Below, one piece after another: positions 10,372 through 18,647 of a stretch of 46,462 bases of DNA. The translations under genes and the position numbers were made by a program. The notes below the pieces were generated by a model. That model made no database searches and had not been told where the DNA came from. It was given only the letters and a program-made list of their open reading frames with translations. The first letter of the stretch is position 1. Each line of letters starts with the position of its first letter. Source of the stretch: a bacterium (lineage in GTDB: Bacteria; Chloroflexota; Dormibacteria; Aeolococcales; Aeolococcaceae); the NCBI GenBank assembly GCA_021847925.1, contig JAJZNI010000100.1, positions 18,617-65,078 of the forward strand. Direction: 5' to 3'.

Positions 10372-10902
10372 CTAGCCCGGCGGCGTCCGCCCCGCGCTCT
10401 GCATCGCGGCGTCGGCCCTGAGCTGCGCCTCCAGCGCCTGCCGGTCCCAGAGCAGGACCCCCGACCCGCCCGCGAGCTCGCGCGCCTCCGGGGTGAAGGG
10501 CGCGGTGCTGACCACGAGGCCGCCGATGCGGGAGCACCCCAGGCGGCGCAGGGTGCCGGCATGCTGGCGGATCGCCTCGAGGGTGGCCCGCACCACCTCC
10601 GGGCCGAGGGGGGCGTTCCAGCGCTTGACCTGCACCACGACCCCCTGGTCGTCGCGGCAGAGGAGCAGGCAGGCCCCCACGTCACCCCGCGCCGGGGTCG
10701 GCCACACCGTGTAGCCGCGCCGGCCGAAGAACGCGGCGAGGCGCCGCTCCAGGTCCTCCGCGGTCATGAGCGCGAGGTTCACCGGTCCGGGGGGAGCGCC
10801 GGGAGCGGCGGGGCGCTGGCCGAGCACCGCGGCGGCGTCGTGCCGCCGGCTCCGGTCGCGGTCCGCAGCGGCGGGGGACGCTCCTCCTCTGCCGAACAGC
10901 AT
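10372..10902 (-). CDS. Mrr-like restriction endonuclease domain protein
   Basis: A 176-residue protein. The core from about residue 45 matches the Mrr_cat fold of the PD-(D/E)xK nucleases. It starts MTAEDLERRLAAFFGRRGY, continues with GDVGACLLLCRDDQGVVVQVKRW (written here as two parts: the Asp of GDVG and the QVK that supplies the catalytic Gln/Lys pair), and ends with a segment like GGLVVSTAPFTPEAREL. In Mrr-type enzymes this domain cuts modified or foreign DNA. No methylase or helicase partner is next to it, and an N-terminal wing domain like that of E. coli Mrr is not obvious. The first 40 residues look low in complexity, so a start at the internal ATG (10767) is possible. DNA cleavage is inferred from the fold only. 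Confidence 0.7.
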   Translation of the reverse strand: MLFGRGGASPAAADRDRSRRHDAAAVLGQRPAAPGAPPGPVNLALMTAEDLERRLAAFFGRRGYTVWPTPARGDVGACLLLCRDDQGVVVQVKRWNAPLGPEVVRATLEAIRQHAGTLRRLGCSRIGGLVVSTAPFTPEARELAGGSGVLLWDRQALEAQLRADAAMQSAGRTPPG

Positions 10903-10961
10903 CGCGGTCAGCCGGGCCGGGGGTGGCAGAACGTGTCGAGACCGGGGCCGGGGGTCACCAT

Positions 10962-10977
10962 CCGACCATAGGGTCGG
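10962..10977. promoter_or_regulatory. Inverted repeat upstream of the Mrr-like gene
   Basis: CCGACC-ATAG-GGTCGG is a perfect six-base inverted repeat. On the minus strand its centre reads TATGGT, a possible -10 hexamer about 60 bases before the Mrr-like start. It could be an operator over a promoter or a small hairpin downstream of the fur-type gene. Confidence 0.35.
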
Positions 10978-11054
10978 CCGCGTTCCGAGCCGGCGACCGC
11001 TCGGTTACGAACCGGGCGCGGGGGTTGACGGGCGTGTGCCGCCGCGCCCGGTCC

Positions 11055-11513
11055 TCAGTCGCGCCCGGCTGCGCAGCCGGCGCACAGGCCGGGGAGGAGC
11101 AGCGGGTGACGCCCCAGGACAAACCCGCTCTCCCGGCGCAGGCGCACGGCGAGAGCCCGGACCGCCTCGATCCCGACGTCCTCGGTGGCGCCGCAACGGG
11201 TGCACACCGCATGGTGGTGGGCCACCTCCTGGATCTCGAAGCGCGCCACCCCGTCGCCCAGGGGGACCTGCTCGAGGAGCCCCGCCTCGGTGAGCTGGGC
11301 GAGCACCCGGTACACCGTGGAGCGCTCCATCCCGGCCGGGACGGTGCGCAGCCGCTGCCAGACGTCGTCGGCACTGAGGTGGGCCCCCTCGGCACGCTGC
11401 AGGACGGCGAGCACGGCGATCCGCTGCGGCGTGGCGCGGAGGCCGGCCGCCCGCAGCGCGCCGCCCGCGCCCCGCCGGCCCCCGGGCTCCCCGTCCCCTC
11501 CGTGCGCTCCCAT
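11055..11513 (-). CDS. Fur-family metalloregulator
   Basis: A 152-residue repressor. The winged helix begins LRAAGLRATPQRIAVLAVL and carries the recognition region STVYRVLAQLTEAGLLEQV. The dimerisation domain has the His-rich metal site EVAHHHAVCTRCG and a second structural zinc pair CAGC near the C terminus, so both CxxC motifs are intact. The family covers Fur, Zur, PerR and BlaI-like nickel regulators, and the metal sensed cannot be told from sequence. The start ATG follows GGAGCGGAG closely. It is transcribed divergently from an MFS transporter across 165 bases, so it may regulate that gene or itself. Confidence 0.88.
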   Translation of the reverse strand: MGAHGGDGEPGGRRGAGGALRAAGLRATPQRIAVLAVLQRAEGAHLSADDVWQRLRTVPAGMERSTVYRVLAQLTEAGLLEQVPLGDGVARFEIQEVAHHHAVCTRCGATEDVGIEAVRALAVRLRRESGFVLGRHPLLLPGLCAGCAAGRD

Positions 11514-11574
11514 CTCCGCTCCTCGTCGCTGGGCACGCCGGCGCCGCTCGGGCGGGCCGCGGCGCCCCCACCGC

Positions 11575-11580
11575 AGTGTA
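11575..11580 (-). promoter_or_regulatory. Possible -10 element for the Fur-family gene
   Basis: The minus strand reads TACACT here, 61 bases before the ATG, in the gap shared with the divergent MFS gene. No -35 hexamer is evident. The leader would hold the Shine-Dalgarno sequence. Confidence 0.35.
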
Positions 11581-11678
11581 TTCGCTGCCCGCAGCGGGGC
11601 CGTGCCGTGCCGGGGGGCCGCCGCCGGGGCCCGGGGTGCGAGACTGGGCCCCTCACACACCCTGAGGAGAGCCCCGCC

Positions 11679-13388
11679 GTGGCCCGACGCGAGCCCCTTC
11701 CCGGTCTGACCGAGCACGCCACCCTCGACCTGCCCACGCGGGAGAAGCTGATCGTCATGGGGGCGGTCATGCTCGGCCTCTTCCTCTCCGCCCTCGACCA
11801 GACCATCGTGGGCGTCGCGCTGCCCCGGATCGTCAGCGACCTCCACGGCAGCGACCTCTACACCTGGGTGGTCACCGCCTACCTGCTCACCAGCACCGTG
11901 ACCGTGCCCGTCTACGGAAAGCTGGGGGACGTCTTCGGCCGCCAGCGCATGCTCGTCATCGGCATCGTGCTCTTCCTGGTCGGATCGGCTCTCTCCGGCC
12001 TCTCCCAGGACATGGGCGAGCTGATCGCCTTCCGCGCGCTCCAGGGCGTGGGGGCCGGGGCCCTCTTCCCGATCTCGCTGGCGGTCATCGGCGACCTCTT
12101 CAGCCCCCGCGAGCGCGGCCGCTACCAGGGGCTCTTCGGCGCGGTCTTCGGGATCAGCTTCATCGTGGGGCCCTTCCTGGGCGGAGCCATCACCGACAAC
12201 CTCAGCTGGCACTGGATCTTCTACGTCAACGTCCCGGTGGGGATCGTCGCGCTCTACGCCATCGTCACCCGTCTCCCCAACCTGAGGAGCACGACCGCAC
12301 GCCTGCGCGACCTCGACTACAGCGGGATCGCCATCTTCAGCATCGGCGTCGTGCCCATCCTGCTCGGGCTCACCTTCAAGGGCTTCACCGACCCCCGGGG
12401 GAACCTCTACGCGTGGACCGACTGGCAGGTCGGAGGGTTGATCCTGGTGGGCATCGCCATCGTCGGGCTCTTCGTCCTCAACGAGGCGCGCGTCCCGCAT
12501 CCGATCATCCCCCTGGACCTCTTCTCCACCCGCACCCTGGCCGGGACCAACGCGGCGACGCTGCTGGTCTCCTGCAGCATGTTCGCGGCCGTCATCTTCA
12601 TCCCCCTCTACTACCAGGTGGTGCAGGGGGCGAGCGCCACCGCGTCCGGCTACTCGATGTGGCCGCTCCTCGTCGGCCTCATCGGCACGAGCGTCGGAGC
12701 CGGGGTGTACCTCTCCCGCACCGGCCGCTACAAGGCCCTCCTGCTGGTCGCGCTCGTGGTGCTGATCGCCGGCAGCTTCCTGCTCACCCATCTCAGCCCC
12801 TCCACGTCGAGCGGCGCGCTGTGGCTGTGGCTGGCGCTCACGGGCCTGGGCGTGGGCCCCACCATGTCGGTGTTCACGGTGGTGATCCAGAACGCCGCTC
12901 CTCCGGAGCGGCTGGGCACGGCCACCAGCACGCTCACCTTCCTTCGCCAGGTCGGCGGCGCCATCGGGCTCGCGATCGCGGGGTCGGTGTTCAGCCAGAG
13001 CCTCTCCACCGAGATGCCGGCGCAGCTGCGGGCCGCCCATCTCCCCGCGGCGATCACCACCCACGTCTCCGGCGGGGGCGCGCTCACCGAGAACAACATC
13101 GCGGCGGTGGGCAACCTCGGGCAGACCCTGCTGCATTCGGTGCCGGCGCAGGCCCGGCCCGAGCTCCAGCCCTACCTGGGCCGCATCGTCGCGGCGCTCC
13201 ACGACGCCGTCTCCTACGCGCTCGGCGACGTCTTCTGGGTGGCGCTCGTCACCGCCGCGCTCGCGCTGGCCGCCACGGTGGCGATCCGCGAGCTTCCTCT
13301 CCGGGGCAGCGGGCGGCGCGCCGAGAGCGTGGCCTCACCCGAGGAGGGGGTGGCGAGGTCGCCGGCGACCGCGGCGGCCGAGCTGTAG
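11679..13388 (+). CDS. MFS transporter, DHA2 (EmrB/QacA) family
   Basis: A 569-residue membrane protein with about 14 hydrophobic segments. The first helix carries the DHA2 hallmark FLSALDQTIVGVALPRI. Motif A follows as GKLGDVFGRQRML, and the antiporter motif C region lies near GAVFGISFIVGPFLGG. A large extracellular loop precedes the last helix (about residues 430-520), as in EmrB/QacA. These proteins export drugs or other toxic compounds with proton influx. The GTG start is preceded by GAGGAGA (11663-11669) with nine bases of spacing; longer in-frame extensions run through the divergent promoter and were rejected. The neighbours are a Fur-family regulator and a second MFS gene just downstream. 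Confidence 0.9.
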   Translation: MARREPLPGLTEHATLDLPTREKLIVMGAVMLGLFLSALDQTIVGVALPRIVSDLHGSDLYTWVVTAYLLTSTVTVPVYGKLGDVFGRQRMLVIGIVLFLVGSALSGLSQDMGELIAFRALQGVGAGALFPISLAVIGDLFSPRERGRYQGLFGAVFGISFIVGPFLGGAITDNLSWHWIFYVNVPVGIVALYAIVTRLPNLRSTTARLRDLDYSGIAIFSIGVVPILLGLTFKGFTDPRGNLYAWTDWQVGGLILVGIAIVGLFVLNEARVPHPIIPLDLFSTRTLAGTNAATLLVSCSMFAAVIFIPLYYQVVQGASATASGYSMWPLLVGLIGTSVGAGVYLSRTGRYKALLLVALVVLIAGSFLLTHLSPSTSSGALWLWLALTGLGVGPTMSVFTVVIQNAAPPERLGTATSTLTFLRQVGGAIGLAIAGSVFSQSLSTEMPAQLRAAHLPAAITTHVSGGGALTENNIAAVGNLGQTLLHSVPAQARPELQPYLGRIVAALHDAVSYALGDVFWVALVTAALALAATVAIRELPLRGSGRRAESVASPEEGVARSPATAAAEL

Positions 13389-13421
13389 CCGTTGTCCGGC
13401 ACCGGGATCCCCCCGCGTCCA

Positions 13422-14663
13422 GTGGCCGCCGGACCCGGGGCGCTCGCCGCTGACGGCGCGGCTCCGGAGCCGCGGACCGGCACGCGCCGCCGCCGCGGCC
13501 CGCTCGCGGTGGTCGCCTTCTCCCACGGCGCGGTCCACGTCTACACCGCCGCCCTCCCCCTCACCTACCCCGCGGTGGTCGCGGAGTTCCACACCAGCTA
13601 CGCCGTCCTCGGGGTCTGGCTGGGCGCCGCGGGGCTCGTCGGTGGGCTGCTCCAGGGCGCCGCGGGCGCGGTGCGCCGCGTCTCGGCGCGTGCCCTCCTC
13701 GCCGTCCAGGACCTCCTCACCGCGGCCTTCGCCCTGCTCGGTGCCGTCGCGCCGGGGTTCGCTCTCTACGGGATGGCCCGGGTGGGAGGCTCGGTGGTGA
13801 GCTGGCCGCAGCACCCGGTCGGGGCCGCCGTCCTCTCGGCGCACTACCCGGAGAGGCGGAGCACCGTGCTCAGCTGGCACGTGGCCGGCGGCAGCCTCGG
13901 GACCCTGGCGGTGCCCCTGGTGGCGGGGGCGGTCATCACCGGCTGGGGCTGGCGGCCCGCCCTCGCGATGGCGGCGCTCCCCCTGCTGGTGGCGGCGGTC
14001 CTCGTGACCGTGCGGCTGCACCACGCCGGCGGCGCGGACGCCCCCCGCGGGACGGTGCCCGGCAATCTCCGCCGCCTGCTCCTCACCCGCTCCACGGTGG
14101 CCATCCTGGTCGTATCGACCGTCGCCTCCGGGGGGCGGGGGCTCGGCGTCCTCAACTCCTACGTCCCCGCCTACCTGGAGAGCGGGCTCCACATCCCGCC
14201 ACTGCGGACCGGGGCCATCTTCACCGCCATGCTGGCGGGGAGCGCGGTCGGACCGGTGCTGGCCGGCATGCTCGCCGATCGGGTGGGGCGGCTCCGGGTC
14301 ACGGCGGCCTCGTACGTGCTCGGTGCGGCGGCCATCGCCGGCCTCTCCCTGGTGGGCAGCGGACCGGCCGGGCTGGTGCTCCTCGCCGTCCTGGTCGGCC
14401 TGCTCGCCTACGCGGAGTCCCCCCTGCTCCAGTCGCTCTTCGCGGACGCCGTGGAGAGTGCCGGCCGCCAGGCCGCCTTCGGCGTCTACTTCGCGGTCAC
14501 CTACGGCATCGGCTCGCTGTGGATCACCCTCATCGGCTGGGTCATCGATCGTGCCGGCTTCCACGCCGCCTTCTGGGTGATGGCGGGGTCCTTCGTCCTG
14601 GCGGCGGCCATCCTCCCCCTGGCGCGCCCGCGAGCGCTCGCCCGCCCTCGGCCTCACGCCTGA
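13422..14663 (+). CDS. MFS transporter, about 12 helices
   Basis: A 413-residue membrane protein from the GTG chosen here; an in-frame TTG at 13392, three bases after the previous stop, would add ten residues and neither start has a good Shine-Dalgarno sequence. It opens with an FSHGAVHVYTAALPL helix. The central region WPQHPVGAAVLSAHYPERR plus SWHVAGGSLG, and the second-half motif A GMLADRVGRLRV, recall the fosmidomycin-resistance (Fsr-like) branch of MFS. Substrate is unknown. It directly follows the DHA2 exporter and probably shares its transcript. The two may act together, or be co-regulated by the Fur-family protein. Confidence 0.82.
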   Translation: MAAGPGALAADGAAPEPRTGTRRRRGPLAVVAFSHGAVHVYTAALPLTYPAVVAEFHTSYAVLGVWLGAAGLVGGLLQGAAGAVRRVSARALLAVQDLLTAAFALLGAVAPGFALYGMARVGGSVVSWPQHPVGAAVLSAHYPERRSTVLSWHVAGGSLGTLAVPLVAGAVITGWGWRPALAMAALPLLVAAVLVTVRLHHAGGADAPRGTVPGNLRRLLLTRSTVAILVVSTVASGGRGLGVLNSYVPAYLESGLHIPPLRTGAIFTAMLAGSAVGPVLAGMLADRVGRLRVTAASYVLGAAAIAGLSLVGSGPAGLVLLAVLVGLLAYAESPLLQSLFADAVESAGRQAAFGVYFAVTYGIGSLWITLIGWVIDRAGFHAAFWVMAGSFVLAAAILPLARPRALARPRPHA

Positions 14664-14686
14664 GCGATCCCGGCCGCCCTGCGGTC

Positions 14687-14716
14687 TTGCCGGATAGTTC
14701 AATCAAAGCGTAGGAT
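14687..14716 (+). promoter_or_regulatory. Leaderless promoter of the marR-MFS operon
   Basis: TTGCCG (14687-14692) and TAGGAT (14711-14716) are spaced 18 bases apart. The GTG start follows eight bases after the -10 hexamer. The spacer is unusually AT-rich (GATAGTTCAATCAAAG), so a MarR operator could overlap it. Confidence 0.6.
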
Positions 14717-14724
14717 TCCCCCGC

Positions 14725-15252
14725 GTGGCCGCCCGTCCGCCGCTCTCCTCCGGCGACGCCGCCACGTCGCGCGCCCTCGGTGCCCTGCTGCGCGTGGTCG
14801 CGACCGTCGAGGCCGTCGAGGTCCAGCGCTTCGGCGACCTGGGGGTGACCATCAGCCAGCTCCGGGTGATGCACCGGCTCCGGGACAGCCCCGCGAGCTG
14901 CGGTCAGGTCGCCGACCACCTGGGAATCACCGCCTCCACCGCGACGGCGCTCATCGAGCGGATGGTGCGGCGCGGCCTGGTCGATCGCGGGGTCCGTCCC
15001 AGCGACCGCCGCGTCATCGAGCTGTGCCTCTCCGCTCGCGGCCGGCGGCTCCTGGAGGAGGCCGGGGGAGCCAGGCGCGGGGTGATCAGGGCCGCCATCG
15101 CGCGGCTGGCCGCCGAGGAGCGGTCCGCGCTCGCCGAGCTCCTGGACCGCCTCGCGGCGTCGGTGCAGAGCGGTGAGACGAGCCCTGCGCCGGCGGTTCG
15201 CGCAACCGGGCACCACCGAGGCGGCCGGGAGCCTGGCGTCCCGGGGGCGTGA
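14725..15252 (+). CDS. MarR-family transcriptional regulator
   Basis: A 175-residue winged-helix regulator. The DNA-binding core shows VTISQLRVMHRL, then SCGQVADHLGITASTATALIERM as recognition helix region (two overlapping segments), and the wing RGVRPSDRRVIEL, followed by the coiled dimerisation helices. MarR proteins usually repress a neighbouring exporter and let go on binding a small aromatic ligand. Its stop codon overlaps the start of the next MFS gene (GTGA), which makes that exporter the likely target. The start GTG is set by the promoter just upstream. The last 25 residues are disordered-looking and rich in Ala and Gly. Confidence 0.9.
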   Translation: MAARPPLSSGDAATSRALGALLRVVATVEAVEVQRFGDLGVTISQLRVMHRLRDSPASCGQVADHLGITASTATALIERMVRRGLVDRGVRPSDRRVIELCLSARGRRLLEEAGGARRGVIRAAIARLAAEERSALAELLDRLAASVQSGETSPAPAVRATGHHRGGREPGVPGA

Positions 15253-16643
15253 CCGCCCCGCAGGACCCGTCGCACGACCCGGTCGCGGGGCCCCCCGCGG
15301 AGCCGGCCGGGGCCGGGTCGCCGCGCCCGTCCGCGCGCGGGCGCCGGCAGAGCACCCGGCTCTCGATCCGGATGCTCAGATGGATCGCTCCCACGTGGAT
15401 GACCCGCGACCTGCGGATCATCGCCGCCGCCCGGGTGGTCATGAGCGCGGCCCGTGCCCTGTCCGCGGTCGCCGTTCCCGTCTACCTCGCCGAGCAGGGG
15501 TACAGCGCCATCGCCCTCGGCGCCCTCTTCCTGGTGGTCGCCCTGGCCTCGGCCGTGCTCTCCACGGCGATCGGACTCGCCGCCGACCGCACCGGCCGGC
15601 GTCCCTTCATGATCGCCGTGCCGTTCCTCGCCGCCCTGGCCGCCGTGGCCTTCGCCGTCTCGCGGGACGCCTGGCTGCTCTTCCCCGCCGCCGCGCTGGG
15701 CAGCTTCGGCCGGGGCGCGGGGGCGGGGTCCGGAGCGGTCGGGCCGTACCAGCCCGCGGAGGCCGCGCTCACCCTGGAGGTGGTGCCGCAGAGGCGGCGC
15801 AACGACGCCTTCGGGATGCTGGCGTTCGGCTCCTCGGTCGGGGCCCTGGCCGGCGGGCTGCTCGCCCTCACCGCCCCCCCGGCGACGCTGCGGGCGGGTG
15901 CCGCCCTCTCCGGCTATCGCCCCCTCTTCCTGATCAGCGCAGCCCTGGCCCTCGGGGCGGGGCTGCTCGCGCTCGGGCTGCGCGAGCCGCCCCGGCGCCC
16001 GCTCCCGGAGGGGCGCCGGCGCCGGGTGCGCTTCCCCCGCAGGTCGCGGCCGATCCTCGTCAAGCTGTGGGCCGCCAACGCCGTGAACGGGCTGGCGATC
16101 GGGATGTTCGGACCGTTCATCACCTACTGGTTCTACCGCCGCTACGGGGTGGGCGCCGGGGAGATCGGGGTCCTCTTCGCGATCATCAACGCGGCCACCG
16201 CCGGATCCACGCTGGCGGCGGCACCGCTCGCGCGCAGGGCGGGCCTGGTGCGCACCGTCGCCTCGGTGCGGGCCCTCCAGGCCGTGCTGCTCGTGCCCAT
16301 GGTGCTGGCCCCGACCTTCGCCCTCGCCGGCGCCGTGTACCTGGTGCGCATGGCGGTGCAGCGCATCGGCCTCCCCCTGCGCCAGTCGTACGTGGTGGCG
16401 ATGGCCCACCCCGAGGAGCGTGCCTCGGTGATGGCGCTCTCCCAGGTTCCGAGCCAGGCGGCGATGGCGGCCAGCCCGGTCCTCTCCGGCTGGCTCTTCG
16501 ACGGCGTGAGCCTGGAGCTGCCGTTCGAGATCGCCGGTGCCCTGCAGCTCCTCAACGCGGCGCTCTTCTGGATCTTCTTCCGCCGGCTGCCCCCCCGCGA
16601 GGAGCGCGTCGCGGTGGCCGACGGAGGCGAGGCGGCGGGGTAG
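15249..16643 (+). CDS. MFS transporter coupled to the MarR regulator
   Basis: A 464-residue membrane protein with about 12 hydrophobic segments. The first 45 residues are polar and precede the first helix near MTRDLRIIAAARVVMSAA. Motif A is GLAADRTGRRPFM. A cytoplasmic loop rich in Arg and Pro (EPPRRPLPEGRRRRVRFPRR) separates the halves. The end is hydrophilic. It overlaps the marR-type gene by four bases, so both are made from one leaderless transcript and the regulator likely controls it. Substrate is unknown; drug or metabolite export is the usual role for such pairs. A hairpin follows about 50 bases after the stop. Confidence 0.88.
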   Translation: MTAPQDPSHDPVAGPPAEPAGAGSPRPSARGRRQSTRLSIRMLRWIAPTWMTRDLRIIAAARVVMSAARALSAVAVPVYLAEQGYSAIALGALFLVVALASAVLSTAIGLAADRTGRRPFMIAVPFLAALAAVAFAVSRDAWLLFPAAALGSFGRGAGAGSGAVGPYQPAEAALTLEVVPQRRRNDAFGMLAFGSSVGALAGGLLALTAPPATLRAGAALSGYRPLFLISAALALGAGLLALGLREPPRRPLPEGRRRRVRFPRRSRPILVKLWAANAVNGLAIGMFGPFITYWFYRRYGVGAGEIGVLFAIINAATAGSTLAAAPLARRAGLVRTVASVRALQAVLLVPMVLAPTFALAGAVYLVRMAVQRIGLPLRQSYVVAMAHPEERASVMALSQVPSQAAMAASPVLSGWLFDGVSLELPFEIAGALQLLNAALFWIFFRRLPPREERVAVADGGEAAG

Positions 16644-16695
16644 CCCCCGCGCGGGCTCCTCACCGGCCCGCCCGGCGAGTGCCAGAATGCCAGGC

Positions 16696-16712
16696 ACGGC
16701 CCTCCGGGCCGT
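16696..16712 (+). terminator. Hairpin between the MFS gene and the LytS-type kinase
   Basis: ACGGCCC-TCC-GGGCCGT is a perfect seven-base stem with a three-base loop, placed 53 bases after the MFS stop. No T tract follows. GC-rich bacteria often use such hairpins without a T tract, so termination is plausible. Confidence 0.4.
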
Positions 16713-16743
16713 CGGCGTGGCCACTCGGTTGGTGGTGTGAGAC

Positions 16744-17919
16744 GTGAGCCCACTTGGCGCGTTCGGCCTGGAGGCTGGGCTGACCGCGGTCGCGGCGGCC
16801 ATCGTCTTCCTGCTGCTGCGGCGCCATTCCACGAGCTTCGAGACCGCGGAGCAGCGCGCCACGCTGCGCACCCTGGCCTTCGCCACCTCGACGCTGCGCA
16901 GCTTCCGCCGCGGTCTCACCGCCGCCAGCGCCGCCCGGGTCCTGCCCGAGATCGCGGCGCAGGCCGGGGCCAAGGCGGTCGCGCTCTACACCCCTCGGGG
17001 GCTGCTCGCGTTCCACGCCGCCGCCGGTCTCGCCGCCCGCCACCGCTCCCACGCCGCGGCCGCGGCGGCATCGATCTGCGAGGCGATGGCGTCGGGGCGG
17101 CTGCGCCTCGTGGCAGCGCATGCCGGTCCCGAACCGGGATGCGAGATCCGCCATGCGGCGGTCGCGCCCATCAGCGTCGATGGGAGCCCGGTCGCGGCGC
17201 TGGTGAGCTTCCACACCCACACGCCGGCCCCCGCCGAGCTGCGCGTCGTCTCCGACATCGCCGAGCTGCTGGGCACCCGGCTCCGCCTGCGCCACGCCGA
17301 CCGGGAGCGTGAGGAGCTGGCCCGATCCGAGCTGCGCGCGCTGCGCGCCCAGATCTCCCCCCACTTCATCTACAACGCGCTCACCACCATCGGTGCCTTC
17401 ATCCGCACCGACCCGGAGCGGGCGCGCGAGCTGGTCCTGGAGTTCGCCGACTTCTCGCGGCGCATCTTCCGCCGCCCCGAGGTCGAGTTCACCTCCCTCG
17501 CCGACGAGCTGATCGTGGTGCGCCAGTATCTGCAGCTCGAGCAGGCACGCCTCGGGGACCGCCTTCGCGTTCGCCTCAACATCGATCCCGAGGTGCTCAA
17601 CATCGTGGTCCCGACCCTGGTCATCCAGCCGCTGGTGGAGAACGCCATCAAGCATGGGCTCGCCAGCGCCGAGGGGTCCGGCCTGATCACGATCCGCGCC
17701 GAGGACGAGGACGACGAGTGCGTCATCGCCGTGACCGACAACGGAGCCGGCTTCGACCCGCCGGACCACGACGGGCACGGCGCCCTCGACAACATCAACC
17801 GCCGCCTCGGGCACGTCTTCGGGGATGCCCACCGGCTCGAGATCCGCTCGGCCGCCGGGCAGGGGACCACCATCCGCCTGCGGGTGCCCAAGTACCGCCC
17901 CGGGGTGCACCCCTCGTGA
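16744..17919 (+). CDS. LytS-family sensor histidine kinase
   Basis: A 391-residue kinase. One hydrophobic segment (LTAVAAAIVFLLLRR, about 12-27) anchors it, and a GAF-like region spans about 60-185. The His_kinase domain has the acceptor His207 in ISPHFIYNALTTIG, the form typical of the LytS/YehU group. The ATPase domain shows LVENAIKHGL and DNGAGF, and ends with the GTTIRLRVP strand. LytS kinases phosphorylate LytTR response regulators, and one is encoded immediately after it with a GTGA overlap. The location ahead of DUF485 and ActP genes suggests that the ligand is acetate or a related carboxylate. The GTG start lacks a clear Shine-Dalgarno sequence. Confidence 0.9.
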   Translation: MSPLGAFGLEAGLTAVAAAIVFLLLRRHSTSFETAEQRATLRTLAFATSTLRSFRRGLTAASAARVLPEIAAQAGAKAVALYTPRGLLAFHAAAGLAARHRSHAAAAAASICEAMASGRLRLVAAHAGPEPGCEIRHAAVAPISVDGSPVAALVSFHTHTPAPAELRVVSDIAELLGTRLRLRHADREREELARSELRALRAQISPHFIYNALTTIGAFIRTDPERARELVLEFADFSRRIFRRPEVEFTSLADELIVVRQYLQLEQARLGDRLRVRLNIDPEVLNIVVPTLVIQPLVENAIKHGLASAEGSGLITIRAEDEDDECVIAVTDNGAGFDPPDHDGHGALDNINRRLGHVFGDAHRLEIRSAAGQGTTIRLRVPKYRPGVHPS

Positions 17920-18647
17920 GCCCTCCTCTCGACGTCCTGGTGGTGGACGACGAGGCCCCGGCGCGCGACGAGCTCGCGTTCCTTCTCCGCGGGCGGCCGG
18001 CGATCGGCAGGGTCGACGAGGCCGTGGACGCCGAGCAATGCCTGCAGCGGCTGACCCGCCGCAGCGTCGACGCCGTCTTCGTCGACATCCACATGCCCGG
18101 TCTGGACGGCCTCGACCTCGCCCGCATCATCGCCCGCATGTCGCCGCGCCCCAGCGTGGTCTTCGTGACCGCCTACGAGGAGCACGCGGTCGAAGCCTTC
18201 GGCATCGAGGCCGTCGACTTTCTCATGAAGCCGGTCCGCCCCGAGCGCCTGGACATCACCGTCCGCCGCCTCCAGAGGGCGGGCGCGAGCACGCCCGGCC
18301 CGGAGGCTCCCTTCAGCGACCGCGTCGCGGTCGCGCACGGCGACGAGATCCTCCTCATCCCCGCCGACGAGATCCGCGTCGCGGTGGCCGACGGCGACCA
18401 GGTCTTCGCCCTCACCCCGGAGCACCGCTGGCCGGTGCGGGCCACCCTGGCCGAGCTGGAGGAGCGCCTCACCGGTCACGGGTTCATGCGCGTCCACCGC
18501 TCGTACCTCGCCAACCTGCGCCACGTCGCCAGCCTGGAGAGCTTCTTCAACGGCACCTACCTGCTCAAGCTCGACGGGCTTCGTGACCTGGCGATCCCGG
18601 TGTCGCGCCGCCACGCCGCCGCCCTGCGCGCGGCCATCCGCCTGTGA
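17916..18647 (+). CDS. LytTR-family response regulator
   Basis: A 243-residue regulator. The receiver domain (about 1-120) has the acidic pair in VVDDEAPARDEL, phospho-acceptor Asp57 in VFVDIHMPGLDG, and the Lys of FLMKPVRPERL. The LytTR DNA-binding domain (about 140-243) shows IRVAVADGDQVFAL, the RVHRSYLANLRH signature and the VSRRHAAALR end. LytTR proteins bind two 9-bp direct repeats about one helical turn apart. Both ends overlap neighbours by four bases. Likely targets are this operon and the acetate genes nearby; a repeat pair of fitting geometry lies upstream of satP (23951-23984). Confidence 0.93.
   Translation: MSPPLDVLVVDDEAPARDELAFLLRGRPAIGRVDEAVDAEQCLQRLTRRSVDAVFVDIHMPGLDGLDLARIIARMSPRPSVVFVTAYEEHAVEAFGIEAVDFLMKPVRPERLDITVRRLQRAGASTPGPEAPFSDRVAVAHGDEILLIPADEIRVAVADGDQVFALTPEHRWPVRATLAELEERLTGHGFMRVHRSYLANLRHVASLESFFNGTYLLKLDGLRDLAIPVSRRHAAALRAAIRL

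Noticed and set aside
10369-10378. GGGCTAGCCC palindrome between fumC and the Mrr-like gene as a terminator
   Set aside because: It has no loop and includes the Mrr-like stop codon; it cannot form a normal hairpin.
11055-13202. A 715-codon minus-strand frame ending in the Fur-family sequence
   Set aside because: All but the last 152 residues are antisense to the DHA2 transporter. The Fur-family start at 11513 has a good Shine-Dalgarno sequence.
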